Shown here in pieces: positions 9,786-18,369 of a stretch of DNA of 64,000 nucleotides. The position numbers were made by a program, and so were the translations under genes. Origin of the DNA: Cohnella luojiensis (GTDB taxonomy: Bacteria > Bacillota > Bacilli > Paenibacillales > Paenibacillaceae); the NCBI RefSeq assembly GCF_004564235.1, contig NZ_SOMN01000014.1, positions 43,492-107,491 on the forward strand. The letters are read 5' to 3'. Under the pieces are notes generated by a model. It had not been told where the DNA came from. It ran no database searches and saw only the letters and a list, made by a program, of their open reading frames with translations. The number at the start of each line of letters is the position of its first letter. Position 1 is the stretch's first letter.

Positions 9786-10910
9786 CTACGGCGATACGGC
9801 AAGCGATTCGGACAACGATAAGACTTCCTCTGCCGTCACTTCCCTGCCGAGTCGGTTCGAAATGTAGATTCCTTCGCTGATCAGCATCGTTTGGAGAGCG
9901 AGGTTAGCCGTCGGTTCAAGCTCAACCCGACCTTGAAGCGCCGCGATCCAATGATGCTGGGAGGAATCATAGGCATCGGGATTGTCCCTGAGATTATGCC
10001 ACCTGTAATTCATGGCGTCGAGATTGAAGGTGCTGTCCATCTCCATATCGCACATGTTGGTGTGATAGCTAAGAGGCTGCCATTTGCCCGCGGCATATCC
10101 CGGAAGCCGGATGCCGCCTTCGGAACCGACGACGCTGCTTCCTTCGAAGTCGTTCATATGGATCGCCCAAGATTCGATGATATCCATCGTCAACCCATCC
10201 TTGAAGCGGACGAAACCTACGCCCAATTCCTCGACATCAAACCGCGAAATGTTTTTCCGGCGCTCGTCGATTTCCATTTCCTGATAGGTTTTGCCGGAAA
10301 TGGTGAGGACTTCCGGGCGGTCCATCAGATAGAGCAGCTGCGAGATCCGATACACGCCCATGTCGAACAAGGCCCCGCCTCCGGCTGTCTCCTTCCTAGT
10401 AAAGTACGGCGTGCCGTATCCGTCGACATAAGGACGGCCGCGGCGTCGGTATCCGGTGGACCGGGCATGGAAGATTTTACCTAGCTTCCCGGCGTCGATC
10501 AGCGTCTTCGCCGCTTTCGTTTCCTTGCTGTACAGGAAGCTGAGCTGTATATGCAAATGTTTGCCGTACTGCTTGGCGGCTTCCACCATGGACAAGCCGT
10601 CCTTGTAGGAGCCTGCGATCGGCTTTTCGCAATAAGCATGCTTGCCGGATTTCAAGACCTCGATCGTGACCGGCGCATGGAAATTGTTATGCAAGCAGAT
10701 GTCGATCGCATCAAGGTCGTCCCGTTTCAGCATTTCTTTGTAGTCGGTGTAGATGTTCGGGATCTTGTATTTCTCGGCAACGTTCTTCAGTTCGGCTTCG
10801 TTGATGTCGGATGCCGCAACCACTTCAACCCCGTTGATTTCGGCATAGGTATCCAAATGCATCTTGCCGATCAATCCGACGCCGATAATGCCCACTCTGA
10901 TCTTTTCCAA
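9786..10910 (-). CDS. Gfo/Idh/MocA family oxidoreductase
   Basis: 374 residues. An N-terminal Rossmann fold (GVIGVGLIGKMH near residue 7) binds NAD(P). The family's catalytic EKP is at 95-97 (YCEKPIAG), and 'ALFDMGVYRI' falls near 180 where the family keeps catalytic Asp/His positions. Family members oxidise or reduce sugars, inositols or keto-sugars. The substrate is not readable from sequence. It is the last gene of a three-gene operon with a sugar-isomerase-like protein 18 nt upstream, which suggests conversion of the monosaccharide released by the hydrolase. Confidence 0.92.
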   Translation of the reverse strand: MEKIRVGIIGVGLIGKMHLDTYAEINGVEVVAASDINEAELKNVAEKYKIPNIYTDYKEMLKRDDLDAIDICLHNNFHAPVTIEVLKSGKHAYCEKPIAGSYKDGLSMVEAAKQYGKHLHIQLSFLYSKETKAAKTLIDAGKLGKIFHARSTGYRRRGRPYVDGYGTPYFTRKETAGGGALFDMGVYRISQLLYLMDRPEVLTISGKTYQEMEIDERRKNISRFDVEELGVGFVRFKDGLTMDIIESWAIHMNDFEGSSVVGSEGGIRLPGYAAGKWQPLSYHTNMCDMEMDSTFNLDAMNYRWHNLRDNPDAYDSSQHHWIAALQGRVELEPTANLALQTMLISEGIYISNRLGREVTAEEVLSLSESLAVSP

Positions 10911-10928
10911 AATTGCCGCCTCCTCGGA

Positions 10929-11693
10929 TTAGTTTGATTTTAAATGCGCGAGCTGCCTGCGGATGTTGGCCAGCTGCCACTCGACTTCCACATACTCGTT
11001 TTTGCTGGAATGGTGCTCCACGCTGTAATGTCCGGTATAGCCCGCATCCATCAGATGCTTGATTTTTTCCTCGTAACGCGGCAGTACCCATGCGGCAAAA
11101 TGAGTGTGGAAAGCGTATTGAGAACAGAGACGGTCCCCGTTCTCCTTGTCGGCATCCCAGTTCTCCAAATGCAGCAGGATTCCGAAAGCCGGACTGTCCA
11201 CCGCTTCCACCAGGCGCTTGATGTTTGCCGGATCGCGCGACGTGCCCCAATGATTTTCGGGACCGACCTTGTATCCGTTGTTTTCCGCGCGATGGGCAAA
11301 TTCCTTGTATGTTTTCACCGTGTAATCGAATTGTTCGTCGCTCATCGCTAGATCATGGCCGCCCATATCGATTCTGACCGTCTGCGCGCCCAGAATTTCC
11401 GCTGCGCGTAAGTTTTTCAGCGCATTCTCGTAGTTTTGCTTGCGCTGCACCTCATCTGCTTCCCAAACATGAGCGCCATCCACGCACAAGTTGGCCAGAT
11501 GCAGCTCTCTTTCATCCATCGCTGCGCGAATCTTCAGCAGATAGTCTTCCTCGTAGGAAGTGAGCATGATGTTCCAGATATCCGCCCCGGAGACATGATA
11601 GCGGTACTTAAGGCTCTCGAGATAACCGAAGAGGTCGATTTTTCCCTCGTTAAACAGTCCGTGAAACGAGTAAGACGCGATAGATATGTTCAT
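10929..11693 (-). CDS. Sugar phosphate isomerase/epimerase-like TIM-barrel protein
   Basis: 254 residues of the xylose-isomerase-like TIM barrel family (AP-endonuclease-2 superfamily). Visible metal/substrate motifs are 'RIDMGGHD' mid-protein, 'GPENHWG' and 'VEHHSSKNEYVEVE' near the C-terminus, which supply the Glu/His ligands expected for a divalent metal. It lies between the hydrolase gene (21 nt upstream) and the dehydrogenase gene (18 nt downstream). Such IolE/IolI- or 3-keto-sugar-type enzymes often work with a Gfo/Idh/MocA dehydrogenase on the same sugar. The exact reaction is not determined. Confidence 0.88.
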   Translation of the reverse strand: MNISIASYSFHGLFNEGKIDLFGYLESLKYRYHVSGADIWNIMLTSYEEDYLLKIRAAMDERELHLANLCVDGAHVWEADEVQRKQNYENALKNLRAAEILGAQTVRIDMGGHDLAMSDEQFDYTVKTYKEFAHRAENNGYKVGPENHWGTSRDPANIKRLVEAVDSPAFGILLHLENWDADKENGDRLCSQYAFHTHFAAWVLPRYEEKIKHLMDAGYTGHYSVEHHSSKNEYVEVEWQLANIRRQLAHLKSN

Positions 11694-11713
11694 TTACTTC
11701 CTCCTGGCCGCGA

Positions 11714-12946
11714 TTACGCGAGTGTATTGGCCTCCCGGCTAACGACACCGGTTTTCTTCATTCCTTCTTGAACATGCTTGTTCTTCATGAAAATATTCCA
11801 TACGAATTCGCTTCTGTAGTTCTCGATCATGAGCAAGGTTATGCCTTTATCGATGCCGATCACGTCTTCCGCCACCCACGTCGGCGTAACATCGAGGTTA
11901 TAAGCATCCCGGAAGCCGTACTTGCCCCAAAGCTGCGGCACTTCGTGGTAGAAATGCATCAAAGCATCGATCGACTCCCGAGGCGTGAACACGATGGAAC
12001 CGGCGGCCCCGCAAGGCGGGATGGTGCTGTCGACGAAATCGCGGTCGGTCGTGTTCGGGTCTGCTCCGTAGCCCCCGCTGTATCCTTTGGGTCCGTCGCA
12101 AGCAGTCAGTCCCCAGGAATTCGGACCGAAGGTTCTGTACTGGCCGGCCCTATCGATACAGAATTGACGCGCAGCTTTCGAAGCAAGGACCGAGTTCTCG
12201 AACCAATCTCTTCCATCGCGGTCTATCTTGCCTCGCAAGTCGAACCAAGCATGCGAGAATTGATAGACGAACAAAGCGCCCTGCGTACTGTGTATGATCG
12301 GTTCGATACCATTATAGGAACCGACATAACGGTCGAAATCGTAGAACATTTCCGGATCTGCCGGATGGGTCGGCGAACCCGCTCCGAGGAAATACATCAT
12401 GAACTGCTCGGCGTAATGGTCCCAAGTACCGAAATGGCCTCCCTTATTTTCGAGATAACCCATGTAAAACTGGTTGGTTGCAGGATTACGGTACCAGTTC
12501 CAATCGACCTGCCGATATAGCCGGTCGGCAAGCGCTTTCACTTCGCCGCCGAAATACTCGCCCGACGCGATCGCTCCACAGATCAGAATCGCCGTATCGA
12601 TGACCGAGATCTCGCATCCGCGGTATTGCTTTGCCGTCTGCATATCCAAAAAATGATGAAAGAATCCGTGATTATGTTCGACGTTGTTCAGCATTGTCCC
12701 AAGCATTCCGATGGTACGTTCTTCGGCTTCCTTTCGTCCGACCCATCCGCGTTCTACTCCGATCGCATAGGCGGTGAGACCGTATCCCATTGATGCGATG
12801 CTTGCCATCTCCTTCTGGCCGGGAGCACGGTCACGAATCAGTCCGTAGCCGGGACTGTTCGGATCCTGGTTCGCTTCTTCCCAGAAAAATTGAAATGACA
12901 ACCGGCTTTCCAGCTCCAATAACTCTTCTTCTGTGATGAGGATCAC
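11714..12946 (-). CDS. Glucoamylase-like (GH144-type) glycan hydrolase, cytoplasmic
   Basis: 410 residues from GTG 12946, with an in-frame stop just upstream. No signal peptide, so it probably acts in the cytoplasm. The sequence is an (alpha/alpha)6 'glycoamylase-like' domain: 'FFWEEANQDPNSPGYGLIRD' at the start, 'YGLTAYAIGVERGW', 'WDHYAEQFMMYFLGAG' mid-protein, 'SWGLTACDGPKGYSGG' and 'VAEDVIGIDKGITLLMIENY' toward the end. The Pfam glycoamylase group includes GH144 beta-1,2-glucanases, so beta-1,2-glucan oligomers are a possible substrate. This is inference from family only. It is the first gene of its operon, directly behind GAAACGTTTC operators. The Shine-Dalgarno (AAGGA) sits very close to the GTG. 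Confidence 0.85.
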   Translation of the reverse strand: MILITEEELLELESRLSFQFFWEEANQDPNSPGYGLIRDRAPGQKEMASIASMGYGLTAYAIGVERGWVGRKEAEERTIGMLGTMLNNVEHNHGFFHHFLDMQTAKQYRGCEISVIDTAILICGAIASGEYFGGEVKALADRLYRQVDWNWYRNPATNQFYMGYLENKGGHFGTWDHYAEQFMMYFLGAGSPTHPADPEMFYDFDRYVGSYNGIEPIIHSTQGALFVYQFSHAWFDLRGKIDRDGRDWFENSVLASKAARQFCIDRAGQYRTFGPNSWGLTACDGPKGYSGGYGADPNTTDRDFVDSTIPPCGAAGSIVFTPRESIDALMHFYHEVPQLWGKYGFRDAYNLDVTPTWVAEDVIGIDKGITLLMIENYRSEFVWNIFMKNKHVQEGMKKTGVVSREANTLA

Positions 12947-12968
12947 TTCCTTATCTCATTGATAATAC

Positions 12969-12978
12969 GAAACGTTTC
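12969..12978. promoter_or_regulatory. LacI-type operator candidate GAAACGTTTC (copy 3)
   Basis: Perfect 10-bp palindrome 23 bp upstream of the hydrolase start codon, in the 5' leader. Same core as the sites at 9571 and 9722. Confidence 0.6.
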
Positions 12979-12998
12979 AAATTATGTTATGAAAGTAA

Positions 12999-13012
12999 TT
13001 AAGCGCTTCCAA
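12999..13012 (-). promoter_or_regulatory. cre-like site TGGAAGCGCTTAAT
   Basis: On the minus strand TGGAAGCGCTTAAT matches the CcpA consensus TGNAANCGNWNNCW except at one late position. It lies between two GAAACGTTTC operators. The same combination upstream of the uptake operon suggests joint substrate-specific and catabolite control. Confidence 0.5.
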
Positions 13013-13019
13013 AACATCA

Positions 13020-13043
13020 TAAATTCGAAACGTTTCGAATTTA
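13020..13043. promoter_or_regulatory. 24-bp perfect palindromic operator centred on GAAACGTTTC (copy 4)
   Basis: Positions 13020-13043 form an uninterrupted 24-bp dyad: core CGAAACGTTTCG flanked by AATT on both sides and an outer T-A pair. On the minus strand a weak -10-like TAGTAT lies just upstream (about 13050) with a TTTTCA -35 at 17-bp spacing. The operator would therefore cover the transcription start, as expected for a repressor. Confidence 0.7.
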
Positions 13044-13198
13044 GTTCCTATACTATCACCAGCTTTGCATTTTGAAAAGGTTTTTTTATCGGTTGGTTGA
13101 CGTCTGTAAAACAAACGGCAAGATATGTTTATAAAATAAATAGACCCATGCGCAATGGCAAAGGTCATAAGGGAAAACTATCATCTAAACGGTTTCTA

Positions 13199-13594
13199 TT
13201 AACTCGTAGCTTCAATCCACTTTGCTGTCAATTCCGCAAGCTTATCTTTCTTTGCTTTCACATCGTTCATATCCGTAAGCTTTACTATAGCTCTGTCACC
13301 GGAAACCCAATCCAAAAGCCCCGTGTTGTCAACAAACAAAGGATCCTTCCCCACGTTCTCTTTAGCCTTGGCTCCGCGATGAAAGATAAGTCGGATAAAT
13401 CCTTCACCTTGCAGATTAAACGTCACCTTATCTTCATTATTAAAACAGAAACTCGGCGCATTCCATTTAATGTGTTCGGTAATTTGATTATTCGCGCTTA
13501 AGATGATTTGTCGAACTTCCTCTATTTCGTTCTTAAGGGGGTGTTCGAGATTGTTCATATACTCGACTACTTGTTCATGACCGGACAGTTTCAA
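13199..13594 (-). CDS. DUF1801 domain-containing protein
   Basis: 131 residues if started at TTG 13594, which has AAAGGAGC 7 nt upstream. A longer frame to ATG 13684 exists but has no ribosome-binding site and would overlap the divergent acetyltransferase gene. The protein shows the DUF1801/YdhG-like pattern: 'EHIKWNAPSFCFNNEDKVTF' at mid-length, 'IRLIFHRGAK', then 'DRAIVKLTDMNDVKAKKDKL'. Family function is unknown; the fold is small and iron-chaperone-like by annotation tradition. It stands alone between a sugar operon and an acetyltransferase gene. Confidence 0.8.
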   Translation of the reverse strand: MKLSGHEQVVEYMNNLEHPLKNEIEEVRQIILSANNQITEHIKWNAPSFCFNNEDKVTFNLQGEGFIRLIFHRGAKAKENVGKDPLFVDNTGLLDWVSGDRAIVKLTDMNDVKAKKDKLAELTAKWIEATS

Positions 13595-13682
13595 GATCTC
13601 TAGCTCCTTTCGATTGAAAATAGGGAACATTCGTTCTACAATATCTATATTAAAATAGGTACGAAAAACAGGAGGACATATC

Positions 13683-14204
13683 ATGAATAACGATATTCAA
13701 CCCGCTCAGCCGATGCCGCCTAAGGTTAGCATTCGTCCGTGGACCGAGGGTGATCTGTTGCTATTGCAGCGCATGAACACTGAAGAAATGTGGGCGCACT
13801 TGGGTGGTCCCGAATCAGATGTAGCGGTGATAGCTCGGCACCAGAGATACCTCCGTGCTGTTCCCGGTAAGGTTCGCATGTTTGTTATCCTATTCGGTTC
13901 TGAGCCTGCGGGCAACGTGGGGTATTGGCAACGGCGATGGAAGGAACAGGATGTCTATGAAGCAGGTTGGGGTGTGCTGCCTGACTTTCAAGGTCAAGGC
14001 ATTGCAACGCTTGCAACTTCGGAGATGCTAGATATCCTCCGTACAGATGATCCCAAGGCAGTCGTACATACCTTTCCATCCTTCGACAATCCAGCATCCA
14101 ATGCCATCTGCCGGAAGCTGGGTTTCTCCTTCCTGAATGAAACCGAATTTGAATTTCCGCCAGGTTCATGGATAAAATGCAATGATTGGCGTCTCGTCTT
14201 GTAG
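13683..14204 (+). CDS. GNAT family N-acetyltransferase
   Basis: 173 residues starting at ATG 13683 behind an AGGAGGACATATC ribosome site. It carries the GNAT acetyl-CoA motif A, 'GWGVLPDFQGQGIATLATSE' (Q-x-x-G-x-A type loop, about 100-120), and the C-terminal 'NPASNAICRKLGF' helix typical of RimJ/RimL-like GNAT enzymes. It transfers an acetyl group to an amine; the acceptor is unknown. It is a single-gene unit ended by the bidirectional terminator at 14271-14314. Confidence 0.9.
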   Translation: MNNDIQPAQPMPPKVSIRPWTEGDLLLLQRMNTEEMWAHLGGPESDVAVIARHQRYLRAVPGKVRMFVILFGSEPAGNVGYWQRRWKEQDVYEAGWGVLPDFQGQGIATLATSEMLDILRTDDPKAVVHTFPSFDNPASNAICRKLGFSFLNETEFEFPPGSWIKCNDWRLVL

Positions 14205-14270
14205 AGTTAAGAACGGATCGTTGGAATGAGTTTACCATCGGATCGCCGATCGCACAATATATGGAAACGA

Positions 14271-14314
14271 AAAAGCAGCTTGAAAAGCCCATTAGAGCCT
14301 TCCAAGCTGCTTTT
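14271..14314. terminator. Bidirectional rho-independent terminator
   Basis: AAAAGCAGCTTG pairs with CAAGCTGCTTTT (12-bp stem) around a 20-nt loop, with A-run and T-run flanks. It serves the acetyltransferase gene (plus) and the operon ending at 14332 (minus). Confidence 0.9.
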
Positions 14315-14331
14315 AGTTTCATTCCTAATTT

Positions 14332-15231
14332 TTAAAATCGCTCCGGCCACTCCATTTTCGGATGAAAATTATACAGCAGGCAGTACGAGTGCAATACGGC
14401 GTTCGCCCAGCGCGATTTGAACATCAAGGGCTTCTTTTGCAGCCATTGCAGAGGATCGACCGTTACGGAAAAATCAATGTATTCCTCGAAAGTACCCTCA
14501 AATCGTTGCGGCCAGAAACGCTTTAACGGATGCGTCGGCAGGCGTCCTCCTGTGCTCACGTGGTCATAGGTTAGCTTCATCCATTCCATCAACGAAACCC
14601 CGGTCAACGTTTCGCTCATATCCTCCCACCCTGTCAACAATGAACCGTGCTTGCCCCATTCGACGCTAATTACCGCTCGCTGATCATTGCTTCTCGCTTC
14701 TTCCACCGCGACTTCCGATTGGATGACGCGGCTATGGAAAAAGCTCATGACCCGCGTGACGGACTCTTGCTCGGAATCGTACTCGATCCATACTTCTTCA
14801 TGATCGCACGGCTCGTAGTCGTCCGGAAAATCGTAATCGTCTTCCCAGAACAGATGGTACCCGATCAATGGCAATGAAGGGTGGTGAATCGCTACGAAAT
14901 CCTTCAGAGGGAAGCATTCTTGAGGATTCATCCGTAGGACTGGGCAGAACTTATGAATAAGACGGATGTCATTATCCGTAAGAGGAATGATAGGGTCTTT
15001 ATCCAGCACGGCACGGTACTGCTCGCCGGCGCGGCGCAAATTGCCGTCCAGATGGTAATATTCGGCCTGCCATGACGAAAACTGCAGATGATCGGGACAA
15101 GCTTTTTTTAACAGTTCAAGCTGATGGATCGCAAACTGGTAGTAATCCGAGTTTGAAATTTTACCGGCTTTCACCAAATCCATGAGTTCATCGTTTGCCG
15201 ATTTAAATTCTTTCGTATAAATATCGATCAT
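14332..15231 (-). CDS. Hypothetical protein, last gene of the organophosphate-type ABC operon
   Basis: 299 residues starting at ATG 15231 behind AAGGAGGGG, 21 nt after the permease gene. I do not recognise a named family. Residues 1-85 look helical and TPR-like ('YYQFAIHQLELLKKACPDHL'). The central part has an acidic stretch (DDYDFPDDYEPCDHEEVWIEYD) followed by 'AVISVEWGKHGSLLTGWEDM'. This distantly recalls the Asp/His-Glu...HG pattern of NPP1/Vps62-like folds, a resemblance I would not lean on. No signal peptide or membrane segment. Its place as the last cistron suggests a cytoplasmic accessory to uptake or use of the substrate. Confidence 0.75.
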   Translation of the reverse strand: MIDIYTKEFKSANDELMDLVKAGKISNSDYYQFAIHQLELLKKACPDHLQFSSWQAEYYHLDGNLRRAGEQYRAVLDKDPIIPLTDNDIRLIHKFCPVLRMNPQECFPLKDFVAIHHPSLPLIGYHLFWEDDYDFPDDYEPCDHEEVWIEYDSEQESVTRVMSFFHSRVIQSEVAVEEARSNDQRAVISVEWGKHGSLLTGWEDMSETLTGVSLMEWMKLTYDHVSTGGRLPTHPLKRFWPQRFEGTFEEYIDFSVTVDPLQWLQKKPLMFKSRWANAVLHSYCLLYNFHPKMEWPERF

Positions 15232-15252
15232 TCCGTTCCCCTCCTTCTAGAC

Positions 15253-16092
15253 TCATAAGCGGGCCGTCTCTTCTTTTACCATAGAACGGATATAAAAGTA
15301 GCCGAGCACCGAGCAGAGCAAAAAGGTAAAGAATGCGATCGCTGCCGCCTGTTCGCGTTCTTGGAACACGCCGAACACTTGCTCCATGGAAACCCCGAGC
15401 ATCTGCGGAGCGTTCGGTCCGACAAGGAACGGAGCCGTAAACGAGCCTATGACGCCCATGAATACGAAAGTGGCCGCGACAAGGAACGTTTTGTACGATA
15501 AAGGAAACACAATCTGGAAAAAGACGCGCAGCCTTCCGGCACCAACATCTTTAGCGCTCTCCAGCACCGAGTTTGGAATACCGGCAAGCGCCGAACTGAG
15601 CAGCATCGCTGTAAAGGGGATATTAAACCATAAGTTGGCGATGATAATCCCTTTTTGATCGAAAATGATCCGAGGCAGCGTTATCCCGATCAGCAATAAA
15701 AACCGGGAAAGCCAGCCATGATTTCCAAGAAGGTTAATTAAGCCATATGTTGCGATCACGCCTGGAATGAAGATCGGAATCATATAAGTTTTGCGTATCA
15801 GCTCGACCAGCCTTCCCGAGCTGAACCGCATGTACACGGCAAGCGCGTAGCTTACGATGAGCACGATCACGCAAGAAACGATCGTTACTTTCAATGTAAA
15901 TAGGATATTCGAACGCATGGCCTTATCGGTAAATAGAAATTGGTAACGGCTCAAATCGAACCCGCCCGCATCGTTCCGCAAGCTTTCCACGAAAGAGAGC
16001 GCGATCGGGATCACGACGATAACGAATAGCAGAAGAAAAGAGGGGATGACTAGAATCAGTCCCAGCATCCCCATTTTCATCGTCTTACTCAT
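15253..16092 (-). CDS. ABC transporter permease (PotB/AfuB type)
   Basis: 279 residues from ATG 16092, which overlaps the stop of the binding-protein gene as ATGA. A TTG at 16116 would add eight unlikely residues. Six membrane helices and a late EAA-like loop ('SAKDVGAGRLRVFFQIVFPL') mark it as the first-type permease of a polyamine/iron/thiamin/phosphonate-class importer. It pairs with the permease at 18370-19206, and the two are separated by the ATPase and binding-protein genes, an order common in this class. Confidence 0.9.
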   Translation of the reverse strand: MSKTMKMGMLGLILVIPSFLLLFVIVVIPIALSFVESLRNDAGGFDLSRYQFLFTDKAMRSNILFTLKVTIVSCVIVLIVSYALAVYMRFSSGRLVELIRKTYMIPIFIPGVIATYGLINLLGNHGWLSRFLLLIGITLPRIIFDQKGIIIANLWFNIPFTAMLLSSALAGIPNSVLESAKDVGAGRLRVFFQIVFPLSYKTFLVAATFVFMGVIGSFTAPFLVGPNAPQMLGVSMEQVFGVFQEREQAAAIAFFTFLLCSVLGYFYIRSMVKEETARL

Positions 16093-17276
16093 TGCGCCGC
16101 GACTTCGCTCTGCCAACGCTTGGTGATTTCCTTGTCCAAATCACCAATGTTAAAGCTGCGGAAGCCCTCCGATACGCCTTTGAACGAATCTTGGATCTCC
16201 TGCGGCATATTCGCAAGCTCGATACCTGGGAAGCCATGCATTTTCTCGACAATGATCCCTTGCGCCTCAGGCGACATCACATAACCAAGGAATTGATACA
16301 CCGCTTCTTTTTTCTCGGACAGCTTCGGCACCATCAGATAGGTAGGGCCGCCGTTAAAGCCGGGCGTGATCTGTTTCATTTTGGTCGTGGCCGGCAGTTG
16401 GCCTTTAGCCGTTTGTTCCAGTACCATGTCGGACCATGCGGGAATCATGTCCACTTCTCCATTAGCAAGCAGATCAAGCGTGCCTTGGTTCTTCTTCGGA
16501 TAAATTCCTTTGCCGTAAACATATTTACCAAGATCCTTTAACGTAGCGAACCCGCTATCCCAATCTTTTTGAATCGCCGGATCGGTGCTGTAGATCGCAT
16601 CTTGGGGCAGATCCTTGTATATGGACGTCGAAACGAACGAGTTGCCCGAACCGCCAGTGGAGGGGTCATTATAGGCAAACTTTTCGGGGTTGTTGCGGAT
16701 CCATTCGTAAAGCTCGTCAAGCGTGCTCGGAGGGGTGGTTACCTTCTCGCTGTTATAAGCCAGAACGACGGCAGATGCACGGTACGGTACGGCCAAATGG
16801 GAGACATTATCCATTGTTTTCGAATTGATATTGCCGATGTTCGGGATGGAATCGAGGCTCAGCTTATCCCAAAGATCGTCTTTTCCGCCTTTGGTCACAG
16901 TAGAAAGGCTGTCTTCGTACAGGTCGATGTCTCCCGATCCTTTCCCCGCTTTTTTTGCAGCTAGAATGCGGTCATAGGTCGGCTGCGCGCCGGTTCCGGA
17001 AGGAATGTACACGAGCTTGACTTTAACGTCCTTGTTTTGCTCTTCGAATTTCGGAACGAGCGTGTCCCACATGTCTTTCACGTTCTGGGATCCGGTAAAA
17101 TAAAACGAGATTTCAACGGGTGCGCTGGAAGCGGGATTGCTGCTTGACGAAGCAGGAGCGGAAGCGTCGGAGGATGAAGCATTAGCGTTGTCTGCTTTAT
17201 TGCCGCAGCCGGCCAGAACCGTGAATGTCAAAGCTAGGGCCGACAATACCGTTAAACCTTTTTTTAAATGAAACAT
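16089..17276 (-). CDS. Extracellular solute-binding lipoprotein (YnjB/2-AEP/thiamin class)
   Basis: 395 residues starting at ATG 17276 behind an AGGAGGAATTCC site. Lipoprotein signal with lipobox L-A-G-C at about 21-24, then an Asn/Ser/Ala linker. The binding domain ('ISFYFTGSQNVKDMWDTLVP', later 'VPYRASAVVLAYNSEKV' and 'GEVDMIPAWSDMVLEQ') is of the class that binds small organic cations or phosphonate-like ligands, not long sugars. It sits between the ATPase and a permease gene. With a GDPD-like and a CehA-like hydrolase upstream, a phosphodiester or organophosphate ligand is plausible (inference). Confidence 0.9.
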   Translation of the reverse strand: MFHLKKGLTVLSALALTFTVLAGCGNKADNANASSSDASAPASSSSNPASSAPVEISFYFTGSQNVKDMWDTLVPKFEEQNKDVKVKLVYIPSGTGAQPTYDRILAAKKAGKGSGDIDLYEDSLSTVTKGGKDDLWDKLSLDSIPNIGNINSKTMDNVSHLAVPYRASAVVLAYNSEKVTTPPSTLDELYEWIRNNPEKFAYNDPSTGGSGNSFVSTSIYKDLPQDAIYSTDPAIQKDWDSGFATLKDLGKYVYGKGIYPKKNQGTLDLLANGEVDMIPAWSDMVLEQTAKGQLPATTKMKQITPGFNGGPTYLMVPKLSEKKEAVYQFLGYVMSPEAQGIIVEKMHGFPGIELANMPQEIQDSFKGVSEGFRSFNIGDLDKEITKRWQSEVAAQ

Positions 17277-17298
17277 GTTGGAATTCCTCCTATTATTC

Positions 17299-18336
17299 TT
17301 AGTTATTCGAATAAGCGATAACTTTAGTAAAGGCTGCGTTCACACTCTGTCCCAAATGAAGCTCTTTGACTTTATCCCTCGGCTGAAAAGCACGAATAAT
17401 GCCACGATCGCCCAGATCGACGGATACTTCGGCATAATGTCCGAGTATCATCATTTGTTTGATCGTACCGGGCAAACCCGCTTCCTGTCTTGTTCCCGGC
17501 TCCAGGATGATATCTTCCGGCCTGACGGCGACGACAACCTCACCCGATAGACGTTTCGCATTCGGAAATTCCATTCGTCCCATAACCAGCTTGTCTTCTT
17601 GCGCACCTCCCTTCAAGAAATTCATTTTGCCGATAAACTCAGCGACGTAAAGCGTTTCAGGTGCATCGTATATGTCCTGAGGCGCGGCAATTTGTTCGAT
17701 ATGTCCATGATTCATGACTACGATCCGATCGGACAGCGAAAGTGCTTCCTCCTGATCGTGCGTGACGAATACCATCGTAAGACCGGTCTCCGTCTGAATT
17801 TCGCGCAATTCCTCCCTCATCTCGTGGCGGAGCTTGGCATCAAGCGCGGAGAAAGGCTCGTCCAGAAGCAATACCGCCGGCTTGAGAAGAAGGGATCGGG
17901 CAACGGCGATTCGCTGCTGTTGACCGCCTGAAAGCTGGCCCGGATATTTCTTCTCCGCTCCGGGCAAACGGACAAGATTAAGCACTTCCTCGACGGCTTT
18001 TCGTATTTCCGCCTTAGGCATTTTGCGGATCTTGAGTCCGAAAGCAAGGTTATCGAAGATGGTCATATGAGGCCATAGGTTATAACCTTGGAAGACCATG
18101 GAAGTCGGTCTTTTTTCCGGTGGGAGCTTGACCACGCTTCGACCCTCGATCAGGATGTCTCCCGAATCGGGCTCTAGAAAACCTCCGATGCTCCTCAACA
18201 CGGTTGTCTTACCGCAGCCGGAAGGACCGAGCAAGGTGATGAGCTCGCCCTTGTTAACATCGAGTGAAATCCCGCTCACGCCTTCACCCGTTTTGTAACG
18301 TTTAGACAAATCGCGAATGGATAGTTGAATGCTCAT
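17299..18336 (-). CDS. ABC transporter ATP-binding protein (PotA/FbpC type)
   Basis: 345 residues from ATG 18336, chosen because GGAGG sits 6 nt upstream; the frame also has an ATG 12 nt earlier without a site. Walker A GPSGCGKTT at about 37-45, signature LSGGQQQR, Walker B VLLLDEP, and H-loop THDQEEA are all present. A C-terminal TOBE-like domain (about 240-345) is typical of PotA/MalK-class subunits. It powers the importer formed by the permeases at 15253 and 18370. Unlike the sugar operon at 1-9.4 kb, this system carries its own ATPase. Confidence 0.95.
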   Translation of the reverse strand: MSIQLSIRDLSKRYKTGEGVSGISLDVNKGELITLLGPSGCGKTTVLRSIGGFLEPDSGDILIEGRSVVKLPPEKRPTSMVFQGYNLWPHMTIFDNLAFGLKIRKMPKAEIRKAVEEVLNLVRLPGAEKKYPGQLSGGQQQRIAVARSLLLKPAVLLLDEPFSALDAKLRHEMREELREIQTETGLTMVFVTHDQEEALSLSDRIVVMNHGHIEQIAAPQDIYDAPETLYVAEFIGKMNFLKGGAQEDKLVMGRMEFPNAKRLSGEVVVAVRPEDIILEPGTRQEAGLPGTIKQMMILGHYAEVSVDLGDRGIIRAFQPRDKVKELHLGQSVNAAFTKVIAYSNN

Positions 18337-18369
18337 GATTTCCTCCATATTCCGGAATCAAGGCTCCGG

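Noticed and set aside
11768..12520. Plus-strand 250-codon open frame
   Set aside because: Antisense to the GH144-like gene, whose family motifs are unmistakable; no start context.
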